Origin: Pseudoalteromonas sp. OOF1S-7
GTDB lineage: Bacteria; Pseudomonadota; Gammaproteobacteria; Enterobacterales; Alteromonadaceae
Assembly (NCBI RefSeq): GCF_022347765.1
Contig: NZ_JAKRFZ010000019.1
Coordinates: 27,353 to 91,352, forward strand
DNA: 64,000 nt
Direction: 5' to 3'
The notes below the pieces were generated by a model that worked only from the letters and a program-made list of their open reading frames with translations, was not told the DNA's origin and made no database searches. The position numbers and the translations under genes are program-made. Shown here one piece after another: positions 9,723 to 18,557 of the stretch. Within the stretch, counting starts at the first letter, position 1. Every line of letters begins with the position of its first letter.

Positions 9723-12617
9723 ATGAATTTTTCCTTAGGTCAGCGCTGGATCAGTGATACTGAATCAGATTTAGGATTGGGCACTATAGTGGCACTGGAA
9801 GGTCGCCAGGTGACCATATTGTTTCCCGCCAGCGGTGAGAACCGCGTGTATTCTGTGCAGGAAGCCCCGGTTACCCGTGTGATTTTTAATCCCGGCGATG
9901 TGATCCGCTGTGTTGACGAATGGGAAATGCGTGTTGAACAGGTCGAAGAGCAAGGCGACCTGCTGTGCTACCACGGCGAGCGCCTGGACACGGAAGAGCC
10001 GGTCACGTTGAAAGAAACCTTTCTGGATCACTTTATTAAGTTTAATAAGCCACAGGACCGCTTATTTGCAGGCCAGGTTGACAGATTCGACCGCTACACC
10101 CTGCGCTATCAAACCTGGCAGCACCAGTTCAGCCGCCAGCAGTCTCATTTAAAGGGTTTAATAGGTCAGCGTGCCAGCCTGATCCCACACCAGCTTTATA
10201 TTGCCGACGAAGTGGGTAAACGTTTCGCGCCACGGGTATTGCTGTCGGACGAAGTGGGCTTAGGTAAAACCATCGAAGCAGGTATGATCTTACATCAACA
10301 GATCCTCACCGGCCGTGCCAGCCGCGTATTGATTGTGGTGCCAGAGAGCCTGCAACACCAGTGGCTGGTTGAAATGCTGCGCCGCTTTAACCTGCACTTT
10401 TCTATTTTTGATGAAGACCGTTGCGACGAAGCTTTCGCAGATTCACCCAACGTGTTTGAAACCGAGCAACTGGTACTGGTCAGCCTGGAGTTTATCACCA
10501 AGAAACGCCGCTGGTTTGAACAAGCCACACTGGCCGACTGGGATCTGTTAGTCGTGGATGAAGCCCACCACCTGACGGTAGAAAAAGACAAACCCAGCAC
10601 AGAATATCAGCGTATTGCTGAGCTGAGCCAGGACATTGCCGGCCTTATTCTGCTTACCGCCACACCTGATCAGCTTGGTCACCGCAGCCACTTTGCCCGT
10701 TTGCAATTGCTTGACCCGGACAGATTCTACGATTACGACGCCTTTGTAGAAGAAGAAAGCCACTATAAAGAAGTGGCCGATGCCGCCAATAAGCTGCTCC
10801 AGGATGGCAAGCTTGACGACAAAGCCAAGACAACCCTGAGTGAGCTGTTAAAAGAAACCGACATCCGCGACCTGCTGAGTCAGGTTGAACAAGGCGAAGA
10901 GACTGCCAAGCAGACACTGCTGAACAACCTGCTGGACAGACACGGTACGGGCCGCATCTTGTTCCGTAATAGCCGCAGTGGCATCGACGGCTACCCAAGC
11001 CGTAAATTGCACGCCTGCCCGGTAGAAATGCCAAAGCAGTACAAAACCGCCATTTCTGTGATGGGTAACATTGGTGGTATTCAGAGCGCTGAAAAAAGTG
11101 CCCTGCGCGCCCTGTTCCCGGAAAAAATCTTCCAGGAGTTTGAAGGTGAAAGTGCCAGCTGGACGCAGTTTGACCCCCGCGTTGCCTGGCTGATCGACAA
11201 ACTTAAAGAGCTGAAACAACAAAAAGTGTTGCTGATCTGTGCCGAAGCACAAACCGCCATCAGCCTGGAGCAGACCCTGCGCGAGCGCGAAGGCATTAAG
11301 TCGGCGGTGTTCCACGAGGGAATGTCAATCATAGAGCGTGACCGTGCGGCGGCTTACTTTGCCGACGAGTATGACTCTGCCCAGGTACTGTTATGTTCAG
11401 AAATTGGCTCGGAAGGTCGTAACTTCCAGTTTGCCCATCACCTGGTGCTGTTTGATCTGCCACTCAACCCGGATCTGCTGGAGCAACGTATTGGTCGCCT
11501 TGACCGCATTGGTCAGCAACAGGATGTGAACATTCACGTGCCTTACTTCGAAAATACCGCACAGGAAGTGTTACTGCGCTGGTACGACGAAGCACTGGAT
11601 GCCTTCGAAACCACCAGCACCACCGGCCAGTTACTGTACAAAGAGTTCTCAGACGACTTGCTGGAACTGGTAGCTGCGCACAACTGCGACGAAGAAGCGC
11701 TCGACCCGCTACTTGAGCAGGTTGCCAAGCAAAACACTGTACTACGCGCCAGGATGGAACAAGGCCGTGACCGTCTGCTGGAACTACACTCAAGCGGCAT
11801 GGGCAAAGCGGACAGTATCGTTGAAGAGATCGAAACGCTGGACGACGACGTAGTGCTGCCGACTTACATGATCAATGTATTCGACATCTTTGGTGTCAAT
11901 CAGGAAGACAAAGGTGAAAACACCATCATCCTGAAACCGACAGAGCACATGCTGAACCCGTCGTTCCCCTGTCTGAAAGACGATGGCATTACCGTGACCT
12001 TTGACCGTGGCACCTCGCTGTCACAAGAAGATGCGCAGTTTATCAGCTGGGACCACCCTATGGTTGAAGGCGTGATGGACATGATCTGTGACGACGACTT
12101 TGGTTGTGCATCCGTTGCTTTGTTGAAAAACAACAAGCTGCCGGTGGGTACTTTCTTTGTTGAGCTGATCTTTGTGGCAGAAACTTCAGCACCTAAATCT
12201 TTGCAGATTGGTCGCTTCCTGCCACCAACGCCTATCCGAGTACTGATGGACAAAAGCGGTAACGACCTGGCACAGAACGTGGCCTTTGATGCCTTTAACA
12301 ACCAGCTTTCTGCGGTTGGCAGACAAACCGCCAGTAAGCTGGCCAATGCCCTGCAATCAGGCATTCACCCGCTGATCAGCAAAGCCGAAGAGCAGGCCAA
12401 AGCTCAGATGGCTGAGCTGCAACAAGCGGCACAGGCACAAATGGAAGCCCGTCTGGGTGACGAACAGACCCGCCTGCAGGCACTGAAAGCCGTTAACCCG
12501 AATATCCGTGACGAAGAAATTCAGGTATTCGACAAACAACGTAGCGCACTGAGCGAGCACATCAGCAAAGCTCAGGTCAAACTGGACGCCATTCGCCTGA
12601 TTGTAGTAGCGCACTAA
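9723..12617 (+). CDS. rapA: RNA polymerase-associated Swi2/Snf2 ATPase RapA
   Basis: 964 residues, close to the 968 of E. coli RapA. The start is placed at MNFSLGQRWISD because that is the conserved N-terminus; a further in-frame start at 9663 would add 20 non-conserved residues encoded by the leader hairpin. Helicase motifs are clear: Walker A DEVGLGKT (K182), DEAH box at 279-282, the TATP motif, and the C-terminal helicase region with SEIGSEGRNFQF and QRIGRLDRIGQ. RapA recycles RNA polymerase after transcription in E. coli. The gene stands alone. Confidence 0.97.
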   Translation: MNFSLGQRWISDTESDLGLGTIVALEGRQVTILFPASGENRVYSVQEAPVTRVIFNPGDVIRCVDEWEMRVEQVEEQGDLLCYHGERLDTEEPVTLKETFLDHFIKFNKPQDRLFAGQVDRFDRYTLRYQTWQHQFSRQQSHLKGLIGQRASLIPHQLYIADEVGKRFAPRVLLSDEVGLGKTIEAGMILHQQILTGRASRVLIVVPESLQHQWLVEMLRRFNLHFSIFDEDRCDEAFADSPNVFETEQLVLVSLEFITKKRRWFEQATLADWDLLVVDEAHHLTVEKDKPSTEYQRIAELSQDIAGLILLTATPDQLGHRSHFARLQLLDPDRFYDYDAFVEEESHYKEVADAANKLLQDGKLDDKAKTTLSELLKETDIRDLLSQVEQGEETAKQTLLNNLLDRHGTGRILFRNSRSGIDGYPSRKLHACPVEMPKQYKTAISVMGNIGGIQSAEKSALRALFPEKIFQEFEGESASWTQFDPRVAWLIDKLKELKQQKVLLICAEAQTAISLEQTLREREGIKSAVFHEGMSIIERDRAAAYFADEYDSAQVLLCSEIGSEGRNFQFAHHLVLFDLPLNPDLLEQRIGRLDRIGQQQDVNIHVPYFENTAQEVLLRWYDEALDAFETTSTTGQLLYKEFSDDLLELVAAHNCDEEALDPLLEQVAKQNTVLRARMEQGRDRLLELHSSGMGKADSIVEEIETLDDDVVLPTYMINVFDIFGVNQEDKGENTIILKPTEHMLNPSFPCLKDDGITVTFDRGTSLSQEDAQFISWDHPMVEGVMDMICDDDFGCASVALLKNNKLPVGTFFVELIFVAETSAPKSLQIGRFLPPTPIRVLMDKSGNDLAQNVAFDAFNNQLSAVGRQTASKLANALQSGIHPLISKAEEQAKAQMAELQQAAQAQMEARLGDEQTRLQALKAVNPNIRDEEIQVFDKQRSALSEHISKAQVKLDAIRLIVVAH

Positions 12618-12641
12618 GGCATAGCCTTTAAAAAACCATCA

Positions 12642-12666
12642 GGGGCACGGCTTTTGTGCGTGCCCC
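12642..12666 (+). terminator. hairpin downstream of rapA
   Basis: GGGGCAC and GTGCCCC form a perfect 7-bp stem with an 11-nt loop, 25 nt after the rapA stop codon. No T-tract follows, so it may be a processing or weak termination site. Confidence 0.45.
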
Positions 12667-12801
12667 ACCCTCTCCTGCTTCAATCAAAAAATGCGCCACA
12701 AGCTACCGTTCGAAACGGCGAGCGATGGTCTTTGATGTTTTTGGTACAAAACAGTAACATTACCCGTTAATACGCCACTAAGAATACTAAAAAAAGCAAC
12801 G

Positions 12802-13458
12802 ATGATTTTGAACATACTCCCCGTGCTTGTCATGCTCTCACTTGCAGGCCCTGTTGCTGCATCTGAGCACAATACCGCTGACTCAGACGCCCCGGTTGTT
12901 ATGACGGCAACTACGCCCAATGCCCACACAGACAATAACTTTCGGATGGTCGCTAAAATCAAGGTGCCGGGTAATGCCAGTGCGGGACCCGGGTATTACC
13001 CGTTTAATTCAGCGTGGGAGCTGGCACGAAACCCCAGCAGCCGGCAAAGATTTGACGACTGGATAAAAGACAATGAGACAGTTACATATTATGGCACTCA
13101 AATCACGTCTATCATGGATAGTATGTTTGGCGCATTGAATCCATTCATCGATTTGGCAGGCATGGAATTGCGGTTTGAATTTGCAGACGGCTCTCATATT
13201 TTGATGAAAGCCCCAACGCTTGCCAGTGCCAGACTCAGATTCAGTTATGTGCCCGGCAGTGCGTCAGACGCCGACGGCAACCCGATTGCTGATGCAGGCA
13301 CGACTTTGCAGGGCATTTATACGTTTTCTTCGTACGCCAGGCAGCAACAGTTTCTGGAAAAAGCGGCTGAGTATCATTCAGATTTCAGGGTGAAACACCT
13401 GGATGACACGGCGCAGCATCTGCGTATTGAAATAACGCCCGTTAAGTATAACCATTAA
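12802..13458 (+). CDS. exported protein of unknown function
   Basis: 218 residues. Residues 1-20 (hydrophobic, ending AGPVAAS) look like a cleavable signal peptide, so the protein is probably periplasmic or secreted. The remainder is soluble and I do not recognise the family. It contains no cysteines in the mature part and no obvious catalytic motif. A small membrane protein gene starts 18 bp downstream on the same strand and may be co-transcribed. The ribosome-binding site is weak, so the exact start is less certain than the reading frame. Confidence 0.65.
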   Translation: MILNILPVLVMLSLAGPVAASEHNTADSDAPVVMTATTPNAHTDNNFRMVAKIKVPGNASAGPGYYPFNSAWELARNPSSRQRFDDWIKDNETVTYYGTQITSIMDSMFGALNPFIDLAGMELRFEFADGSHILMKAPTLASARLRFSYVPGSASDADGNPIADAGTTLQGIYTFSSYARQQQFLEKAAEYHSDFRVKHLDDTAQHLRIEITPVKYNH

Positions 13459-13476
13459 AAGAATGAAAACCGCACT

Positions 13477-13713
13477 ATGTTAGACATGCTCAGAAATGGC
13501 GAGTTATCGCTCGCCCCATTTGTGTTCGCAGCTCAGGCTATCTTGTTTATTATCGTGAATTTAACCATTGCACATAAATACCACTACAGTAAGAAAGTGG
13601 CGCTGATCACCTCAATGATCCCGTTCGTGAATTTTTATGTCACCCTGGTCTATATCGCCATTGTTATTCTGAACTCTCGCAAGGAGCTACCCAAAGAACA
13701 TAAAGGTAGCTAA
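13477..13713 (+). CDS. small inner-membrane protein, unknown
   Basis: 78 residues with two predicted membrane segments (about 12-32 and 43-66), a basic loop between them (HKYHYSKK) and a charged tail (RKELPKEHKGS). No family is recognised. It follows the exported protein gene by 18 bp, which suggests one transcript. Confidence 0.55.
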   Translation: MLDMLRNGELSLAPFVFAAQAILFIIVNLTIAHKYHYSKKVALITSMIPFVNFYVTLVYIAIVILNSRKELPKEHKGS

Positions 13714-14186
13714 GTAATACGCTATTATGTCCACAATGCATAATTCAGACTTGAATGCAGGACGTTATAAATCGCTATGTCATGCCATTGCGCTGCGACA
13801 AACGCCTGTAAAGTCACTTCTTCCGTAATAAAGTCCACAGGCAGGCTAATGTACAGAAATTTACTCACTATATGGCACACCTGCAAATAATGAGTAACAG
13901 AAACCTCATTAATTACTGTAATTCAATTTAATGCGCACTTAGCTACTCATTAATGCATGAGCGGATGCTCAGTGTGATTAAGCAATGTAACCAAGGTCAT
14001 GACTGATGCTGGTTTTACCAAATTTGCGCTTCAAGATGAGATGGAGGAGGGGCATTTCTGAATCACCACACTGCGCTCAGAAACATAAAGCAGGCCAGTA
14101 AACTGACCTACGATCAACAACATTGTCTAGCAAGAAACTAAAGATATCACCTATCAGGTCACCCTGAGCAGGTCATAAATTAGCGA
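13714..14186. other. intergenic stretch without a recognisable gene
   Basis: No open frame with a ribosome-binding site was seen on either strand. The plus strand has a short stretch near 14000 reading TDAGF, reminiscent of IS4-type transposases, but it is too short to call a remnant. Confidence 0.4.
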
Positions 14187-14345
14187 TTAAGCGCACTGCC
14201 AGGTTTGCGGGCACTGCATGGTTCTCAGACACATAAGCGTGTCCAGATTGGTACCACCAGCAACATGTGGAGTCTGCTGTGGATTAAGTTTAGCAGAAGC
14301 GGTGTTAAGGTTTTTAACCGTCTTTTTGCTTAGTTTAAGTAACAT
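14187..14345 (-). CDS. 52-residue double-glycine leader peptide, RiPP/bacteriocin-like precursor
   Basis: The start ATG (14345-14343) is preceded by AAAGGA at about 8 nt, a good ribosome-binding site. The basic leader MLLKLSKKTVKNLN is followed by a spacer and the double-glycine site HVAGG, after which a 21-residue tail carries three cysteines (C38, C44, C51), one tryptophan and several threonines. This layout matches precursors of small ribosomally made, exported peptides whose leader is cut after GG by a C39-peptidase transporter; 'KLSKKxxKNL' leaders are typical of class I lanthipeptide-like precursors in Bacteroidetes and some marine gammaproteobacteria. No transporter or modification enzyme of a known RiPP type lies within the window. 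It is divergent from the di-heme peroxidase gene. Confidence 0.6.
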   Translation of the reverse strand: MLLKLSKKTVKNLNTASAKLNPQQTPHVAGGTNLDTLMCLRTMQCPQTWQCA

Positions 14346-14650
14346 CTTAATTTCCTTTGGTTAGTTACGTAATCCGCGGTAACAGTATCAGGTTTTTATA
14401 GTCACAAAAAGCCGAAAATGATGAAATATTTATTTAAATCAAGAGAAGATTAATAAATAATCATTCATTAAAAAACATTTATAAAAATAGCTCATACTTT
14501 GATCACTCCATTTTCTAAAGTGCATTATTAGCCAATTGGGAACATTTCTACCCACACCAGCTTTAACCTTTATTTAACCCAGAACACGTTAGCTTAACCT
14601 CTGAGCCGGCCCGTCCGTACTAAAGCAACTGTAGTGAAAGGAAGATCAAC

Positions 14651-16921
14651 ATGAGAAAGGTTAAAACTGGTGCCATTGCACTTTTGCTGGGCAGCGCGTT
14701 TAACGCACACGCGCTGCCCATTCCTGATGACTTAGATCAGGCGCTCACTGAGCTCATTGCTCAGCATGGCCTGACAGGCAAGCCCGATAACGGCTTTGAC
14801 TTACCCAGTGTCGATGACCCCGAAGTTAAACTGGGTAAGCTGCTGTTTTTTAGCAAAGCACTCAGTGGCGATAAGCAAGTTGCCTGCGCCAGCTGTCACC
14901 ACCCTTATCTGGGTGGCGGTGATGGTCTCTCCCTGCCCGTGGGCACACTGGCACAAGACCCGGATGTACTCGGGCCGGGCCGTAAAACCACCACAGGGCA
15001 ATTTTATGTGCCACGCAACTCGCCCAGTATTTTCAATGCCTGGGTGCATAAACGCAGTTTGTTTCGTGATGCCCGGGTGGAGTTTCTTGACTGGCTGAAC
15101 CCCGAGCAGGGAATCAGCACGCCGGATGTGCCTCATGGTGAAGCCGATCCTAATGCGGGTGACTCTTTGTTAGCGGCACAAGCGCGCTTTCCGGTCGTTA
15201 CCCCCTCAGAAATGCAGGGCTTTGAGTTTATGAAAGGCGCGTCCAATGAAGCCGTCAGGGCCCATCTGGCAGCACGAATCGGCAACTATGGCAGCGCCCG
15301 GGGCGAGCTGTTTCGCAACCAGTGGCGGGATTATTTTGCCGCGGTCTATGGCGATAAAAGCGCCGAAGAAATCGTTACTTTTGATAATATCACCCGTGCA
15401 CTGGCGGCCTACCAGCAGTCGATGAACTTTACCGACAACCCCTGGAACCGCTACGTTCAGGGCGATAAAAACGCACTGAGTGAATCTGAAAAACGCGGGG
15501 CCTATCTGTATCTTTATATGCCTCCCCCACCATCAGACGGTGGCAGCGAACCCGATTTCCTGCCCACCCAGTGCATTGGCTGTCACAACACCGACAGCTT
15601 TAGCCAGACCAAAGGCACTAACCACCACCGACTGGCTTTTCCACAGATTGGACCTGGCACTGGTGAAATGGGCGATGAAAGCAATGATCGCGGCCGTATG
15701 CTGCGCAACCAGAGCCTGGATGACATCCATAGCTTTCGCTCAACAACCCTGCTGAACGTCGAGGTCACCGCCCCGTATGGCCATGCGGGCAGTTACGATA
15801 CCCTCGAAGAAGTGATTGAGCATTACGATGATTACCATGCGGTATTAGATGACTACATAAATAATCAGGGCTGGTGCAGACAACCACAGTTCAAAGACAT
15901 AGAAAATTGTGTCGACTTGTTCCCCGATACCCGCCAACACACCGACGCCGCCGCTAAAATCATTGACGATGAAATTGCCGACGGTGCCCCGGTACTGCGC
16001 AAGCTGGAGCTGAGCACCCAGGAAAAAACAGATCTGGTCAACTTTATGAAAGCGCTGACCGATCCATGCGTAAAGCAAGCTGAGTGCCTCAAAGCCTGGC
16101 TGCCGCAACCACAGGAAGGCGATCCGGATGGCCTGCAACTGTTTGCCAAAAACTATCAGGGGGTACCCTTGTATCTGCCTGCGGACTGCCGTCAGGGCGA
16201 TACGGCGGTAACGGGCAGCCGCTTGTTGCTGGCGCAGGGTGAGTGTATTTCGGGCAAAGCCCATTATTTTTATGTGGATGTCGCCCAGGATAACACCACC
16301 TTGTATTTCAGCAGCCGTGGTGGCGCTGGACGCCCTCGCCTGTTTTACAACCCCGACCAATGGCCCGATCCGGCCAATGCTCGGGCAATATCGCGTGGCA
16401 CAGGCACCGAGCAGGTGCTGAAAGTAACCGTCAATCGGGGCCGCCACTTTGTCTCTGCACTGGCTCCTCAGGGCTATGAGGGGCTGACAATTGCAGCGGG
16501 TATCGACAGCGCCCTGCGTGAGCCCGGTGAGCAACCCCGCGATATCGTCAATGCCTGCGAGCAGGGCCTGCCCAGTGGCTATGCTGAGCTGATGCCTGGT
16601 CGCGCCCAATGTGCATCCCCCGGTGACAGTTACTTTTTTGTCAAAGTGACTGAACCGGGAAGCACGCTGGAAGTTCGCACCCGACACGGCGCTGGCAACA
16701 GCGACCTGTTTGTTAGCAACTTCTGGCCCGGCACCAGTATGTATACCTTTGCCTCACGCTCAGCAGATAACACTGAGTTTCTGCGCATCGACGGCGCAGC
16801 CCCCGGCTGGTATTACTTTTTGCTCTCAGGTGATGGCCAGAATGAGGGCGTGAGTATTCAGGTTGACCTCATTCGGTCTGACCACCCAAAAGATCATAAA
16901 CAGAACCGCAAGCCAAACTAG
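14651..16921 (+). CDS. di-heme cytochrome c peroxidase/MauG-like protein with C-terminal extension
   Basis: 756 residues. A signal peptide (about 1-21, ending AHA) is followed by a two-heme peroxidase domain with CxxCH motifs at 79-83 (CASCH) and 308-312 (CIGCH). Family members reduce peroxide or carry out oxidative protein modification in the periplasm. From about residue 490 there is an extra C-terminal region with two similar segments (DCRQGDTAVTGS... and ACEQGLPSGYAEL..., each with paired cysteines and a YF/YFF core), which looks like tandem PPC-type beta domains. Typical CCP/MauG proteins of 350-450 residues lack this. The start has GGAAG upstream at good spacing. Confidence 0.88.
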   Translation: MRKVKTGAIALLLGSAFNAHALPIPDDLDQALTELIAQHGLTGKPDNGFDLPSVDDPEVKLGKLLFFSKALSGDKQVACASCHHPYLGGGDGLSLPVGTLAQDPDVLGPGRKTTTGQFYVPRNSPSIFNAWVHKRSLFRDARVEFLDWLNPEQGISTPDVPHGEADPNAGDSLLAAQARFPVVTPSEMQGFEFMKGASNEAVRAHLAARIGNYGSARGELFRNQWRDYFAAVYGDKSAEEIVTFDNITRALAAYQQSMNFTDNPWNRYVQGDKNALSESEKRGAYLYLYMPPPPSDGGSEPDFLPTQCIGCHNTDSFSQTKGTNHHRLAFPQIGPGTGEMGDESNDRGRMLRNQSLDDIHSFRSTTLLNVEVTAPYGHAGSYDTLEEVIEHYDDYHAVLDDYINNQGWCRQPQFKDIENCVDLFPDTRQHTDAAAKIIDDEIADGAPVLRKLELSTQEKTDLVNFMKALTDPCVKQAECLKAWLPQPQEGDPDGLQLFAKNYQGVPLYLPADCRQGDTAVTGSRLLLAQGECISGKAHYFYVDVAQDNTTLYFSSRGGAGRPRLFYNPDQWPDPANARAISRGTGTEQVLKVTVNRGRHFVSALAPQGYEGLTIAAGIDSALREPGEQPRDIVNACEQGLPSGYAELMPGRAQCASPGDSYFFVKVTEPGSTLEVRTRHGAGNSDLFVSNFWPGTSMYTFASRSADNTEFLRIDGAAPGWYYFLLSGDGQNEGVSIQVDLIRSDHPKDHKQNRKPN

Positions 16922-17357
16922 CGTCCTCGCTCTGTTTTGCCCACACGATATCGAATACCAAATCACATTAATACATAACCAACTGGAGGGATTAAATCTG
17001 TCGCTAACTGTGTTAAAAATTTCTCATTTAGAGCAACTAAACAACAAAATTTTTGCCTCGCCTATATGGATGTAGGTGCCTCAGCGATAGCAGGACGCGG
17101 GAGCGGTGTTATCGACGAGATTTTCTCGCCTCAAGATTGGTTACTTAATTAAGTGCATTGGTATCAGCCGTGATATCAACCCCCGAAGCCGTAGTCCTAC
17201 CTGCGGCTTTTTCTTCTTCACAGTCTAATCAAAGACTTGCAGTGACCGACAATCTCTTTAACCCGCCTTTAACCGTGCACTCTCTAGACTGGCGGTTACT
17301 TTTTACCCGCATCAAAAATTGGCGGGCAAACCTAAGTGCTTATTCAGAGAATTCATC
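16922..17357. other. intergenic region upstream of the RND operon
   Basis: No supported gene. An open frame at 17158-17361 lacks a ribosome-binding site and overlaps the terminator-like hairpin at 17186-17212. The region should hold the promoter of the RND operon, but no clear -35/-10 pair was identified. Confidence 0.4.
17186..17212 (+). terminator. terminator-like hairpin before the RND operon
   Basis: AAGCCG and CGGCTT pair over a 12-nt loop and a five-T run ends the hairpin. It lies about 265 bp after the di-heme protein stop and 145 bp before the RND adaptor start, so it could end the former or attenuate the latter. Confidence 0.55.
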
Positions 17358-18557
17358 ATGACGTTACTCAACAACCGTTTACTCATAACCCAGCTGGCTT
17401 TTTGTGGCCTGTGTGCTGCCATTGTTTTTGCTATCCCCTCTCTGGGTAGTGCCGAGGCCCATGCCCAGCCTCAGCCAGGCTCTGAGCAACGCCAACAAAC
17501 GAGCGCAGCCCTGAGCCTGCCTCAGGTCACGGTCACCCCGGTGCAGGCAGCCAGTTACACTCGGGTCATTACCGCGCATGGCACAGTCAAGGCCACTCAC
17601 GCACTGACGCTCAGTAGCGAGGTGGGCGGCCGGGTGACTCAGCTACATCCAGACTTTAAGCAAGGGGCACGCCTGTCGGCGGGGGCCGTACTGGCACGCA
17701 TAGACGACACCCAGTTGCAACAGGCGCTGGCAAGTGCCGAAGTATCGCTGGCACAAGCTAAACTGGATGCGGAAGAAGAAAAGCTACAGAGCTCACCAAA
17801 CAAAGCGCAGTGGCGCCAGCTGGCCAGCACCGACAGTAAAGGGATCTTGTCTTCTTTACGTGCTCCACAGCAGGACGTTGTGGCCACGCAGCTAAGCTTA
17901 GCTGAAGCGCAGCTGCAAAGTGCCCGGTATAACCTGGCTGCCAGCCAGTTTACCCTGCCCTTTGATGCCACCATAGTCACGCGCTCAGTACAGCCTGGCA
18001 GTTATGTCCAACCGGGCAGCCCCATTGCCACACTTTACAGCACAGCGCAGGCCGAAGTATCCGTTGAACTCAGCGCCGAGCAATGGCAGCACCTGCCCAC
18101 TCAGGCGATGCCCGAAGACGGCTGGACGGTTACGCTCAACGATGCCACAAGCGATACCGCAGACACACAATGGCACGGCCAAGTGACACGTCTGAGTCAG
18201 CATATTGACCCTCAGTCGCGCCAACGTCTGGCCATTGTCAGCGTAGACAACCCCCTAGATCAGGCTCAGCCGCTGTACTTTGGCAGCTATGTGGAGGTGC
18301 ACATTAAAGGTGTCGAGCAAAAAGACCTGTGGCGCATTCCCGCATCAGCCTTGTCGCAGCAAAATCATATCTGGTATGTCGATGAGGAAAATCGTCTGGC
18401 GCACTTTACCCCGCAGATCCAGTTTCGCCAGCACGGCGCCGTTTATATCAAGGCCCGTAAAGGCATGCACCAGACCAACATAGTGCTGCGCCCGCTCAGC
18501 GCCTATCTGGATGGCATGAAGGTCACCCCAGTGACAGAGGAGCGCGCCCATGACTGA
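17358..18557 (+). CDS. RND efflux periplasmic adaptor (membrane fusion protein)
   Basis: 399 residues from the ATG at 17358, chosen because it begins a signal peptide (MTLLNNRLLITQLAFCGL...). A TTG start at 17319 would add a charged stretch in front. The mature protein has the lipoyl-like strand VKATHALTLSSEVGGRVTQL, an alpha-hairpin rich in Ala and Gln, and the matching half-motif YVQPGSPIATLYS, in the HlyD/AcrA adaptor order. It links the inner-membrane RND pump to an outer-membrane channel; no channel gene is adjacent. It overlaps the pump gene by 8 bp and heads an operon that ends in a two-component system. Confidence 0.92.
   Translation: MTLLNNRLLITQLAFCGLCAAIVFAIPSLGSAEAHAQPQPGSEQRQQTSAALSLPQVTVTPVQAASYTRVITAHGTVKATHALTLSSEVGGRVTQLHPDFKQGARLSAGAVLARIDDTQLQQALASAEVSLAQAKLDAEEEKLQSSPNKAQWRQLASTDSKGILSSLRAPQQDVVATQLSLAEAQLQSARYNLAASQFTLPFDATIVTRSVQPGSYVQPGSPIATLYSTAQAEVSVELSAEQWQHLPTQAMPEDGWTVTLNDATSDTADTQWHGQVTRLSQHIDPQSRQRLAIVSVDNPLDQAQPLYFGSYVEVHIKGVEQKDLWRIPASALSQQNHIWYVDEENRLAHFTPQIQFRQHGAVYIKARKGMHQTNIVLRPLSAYLDGMKVTPVTEERAHD

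Noticed and set aside
13990..14070. Short TDAGF-containing stretch suggesting an IS4 transposase remnant
   Set aside because: Only five or six residues match and the flanks do not continue the family sequence.
17158..17361. 67-codon frame before the RND adaptor
   Set aside because: Overlaps a terminator-like hairpin and has no start signal.
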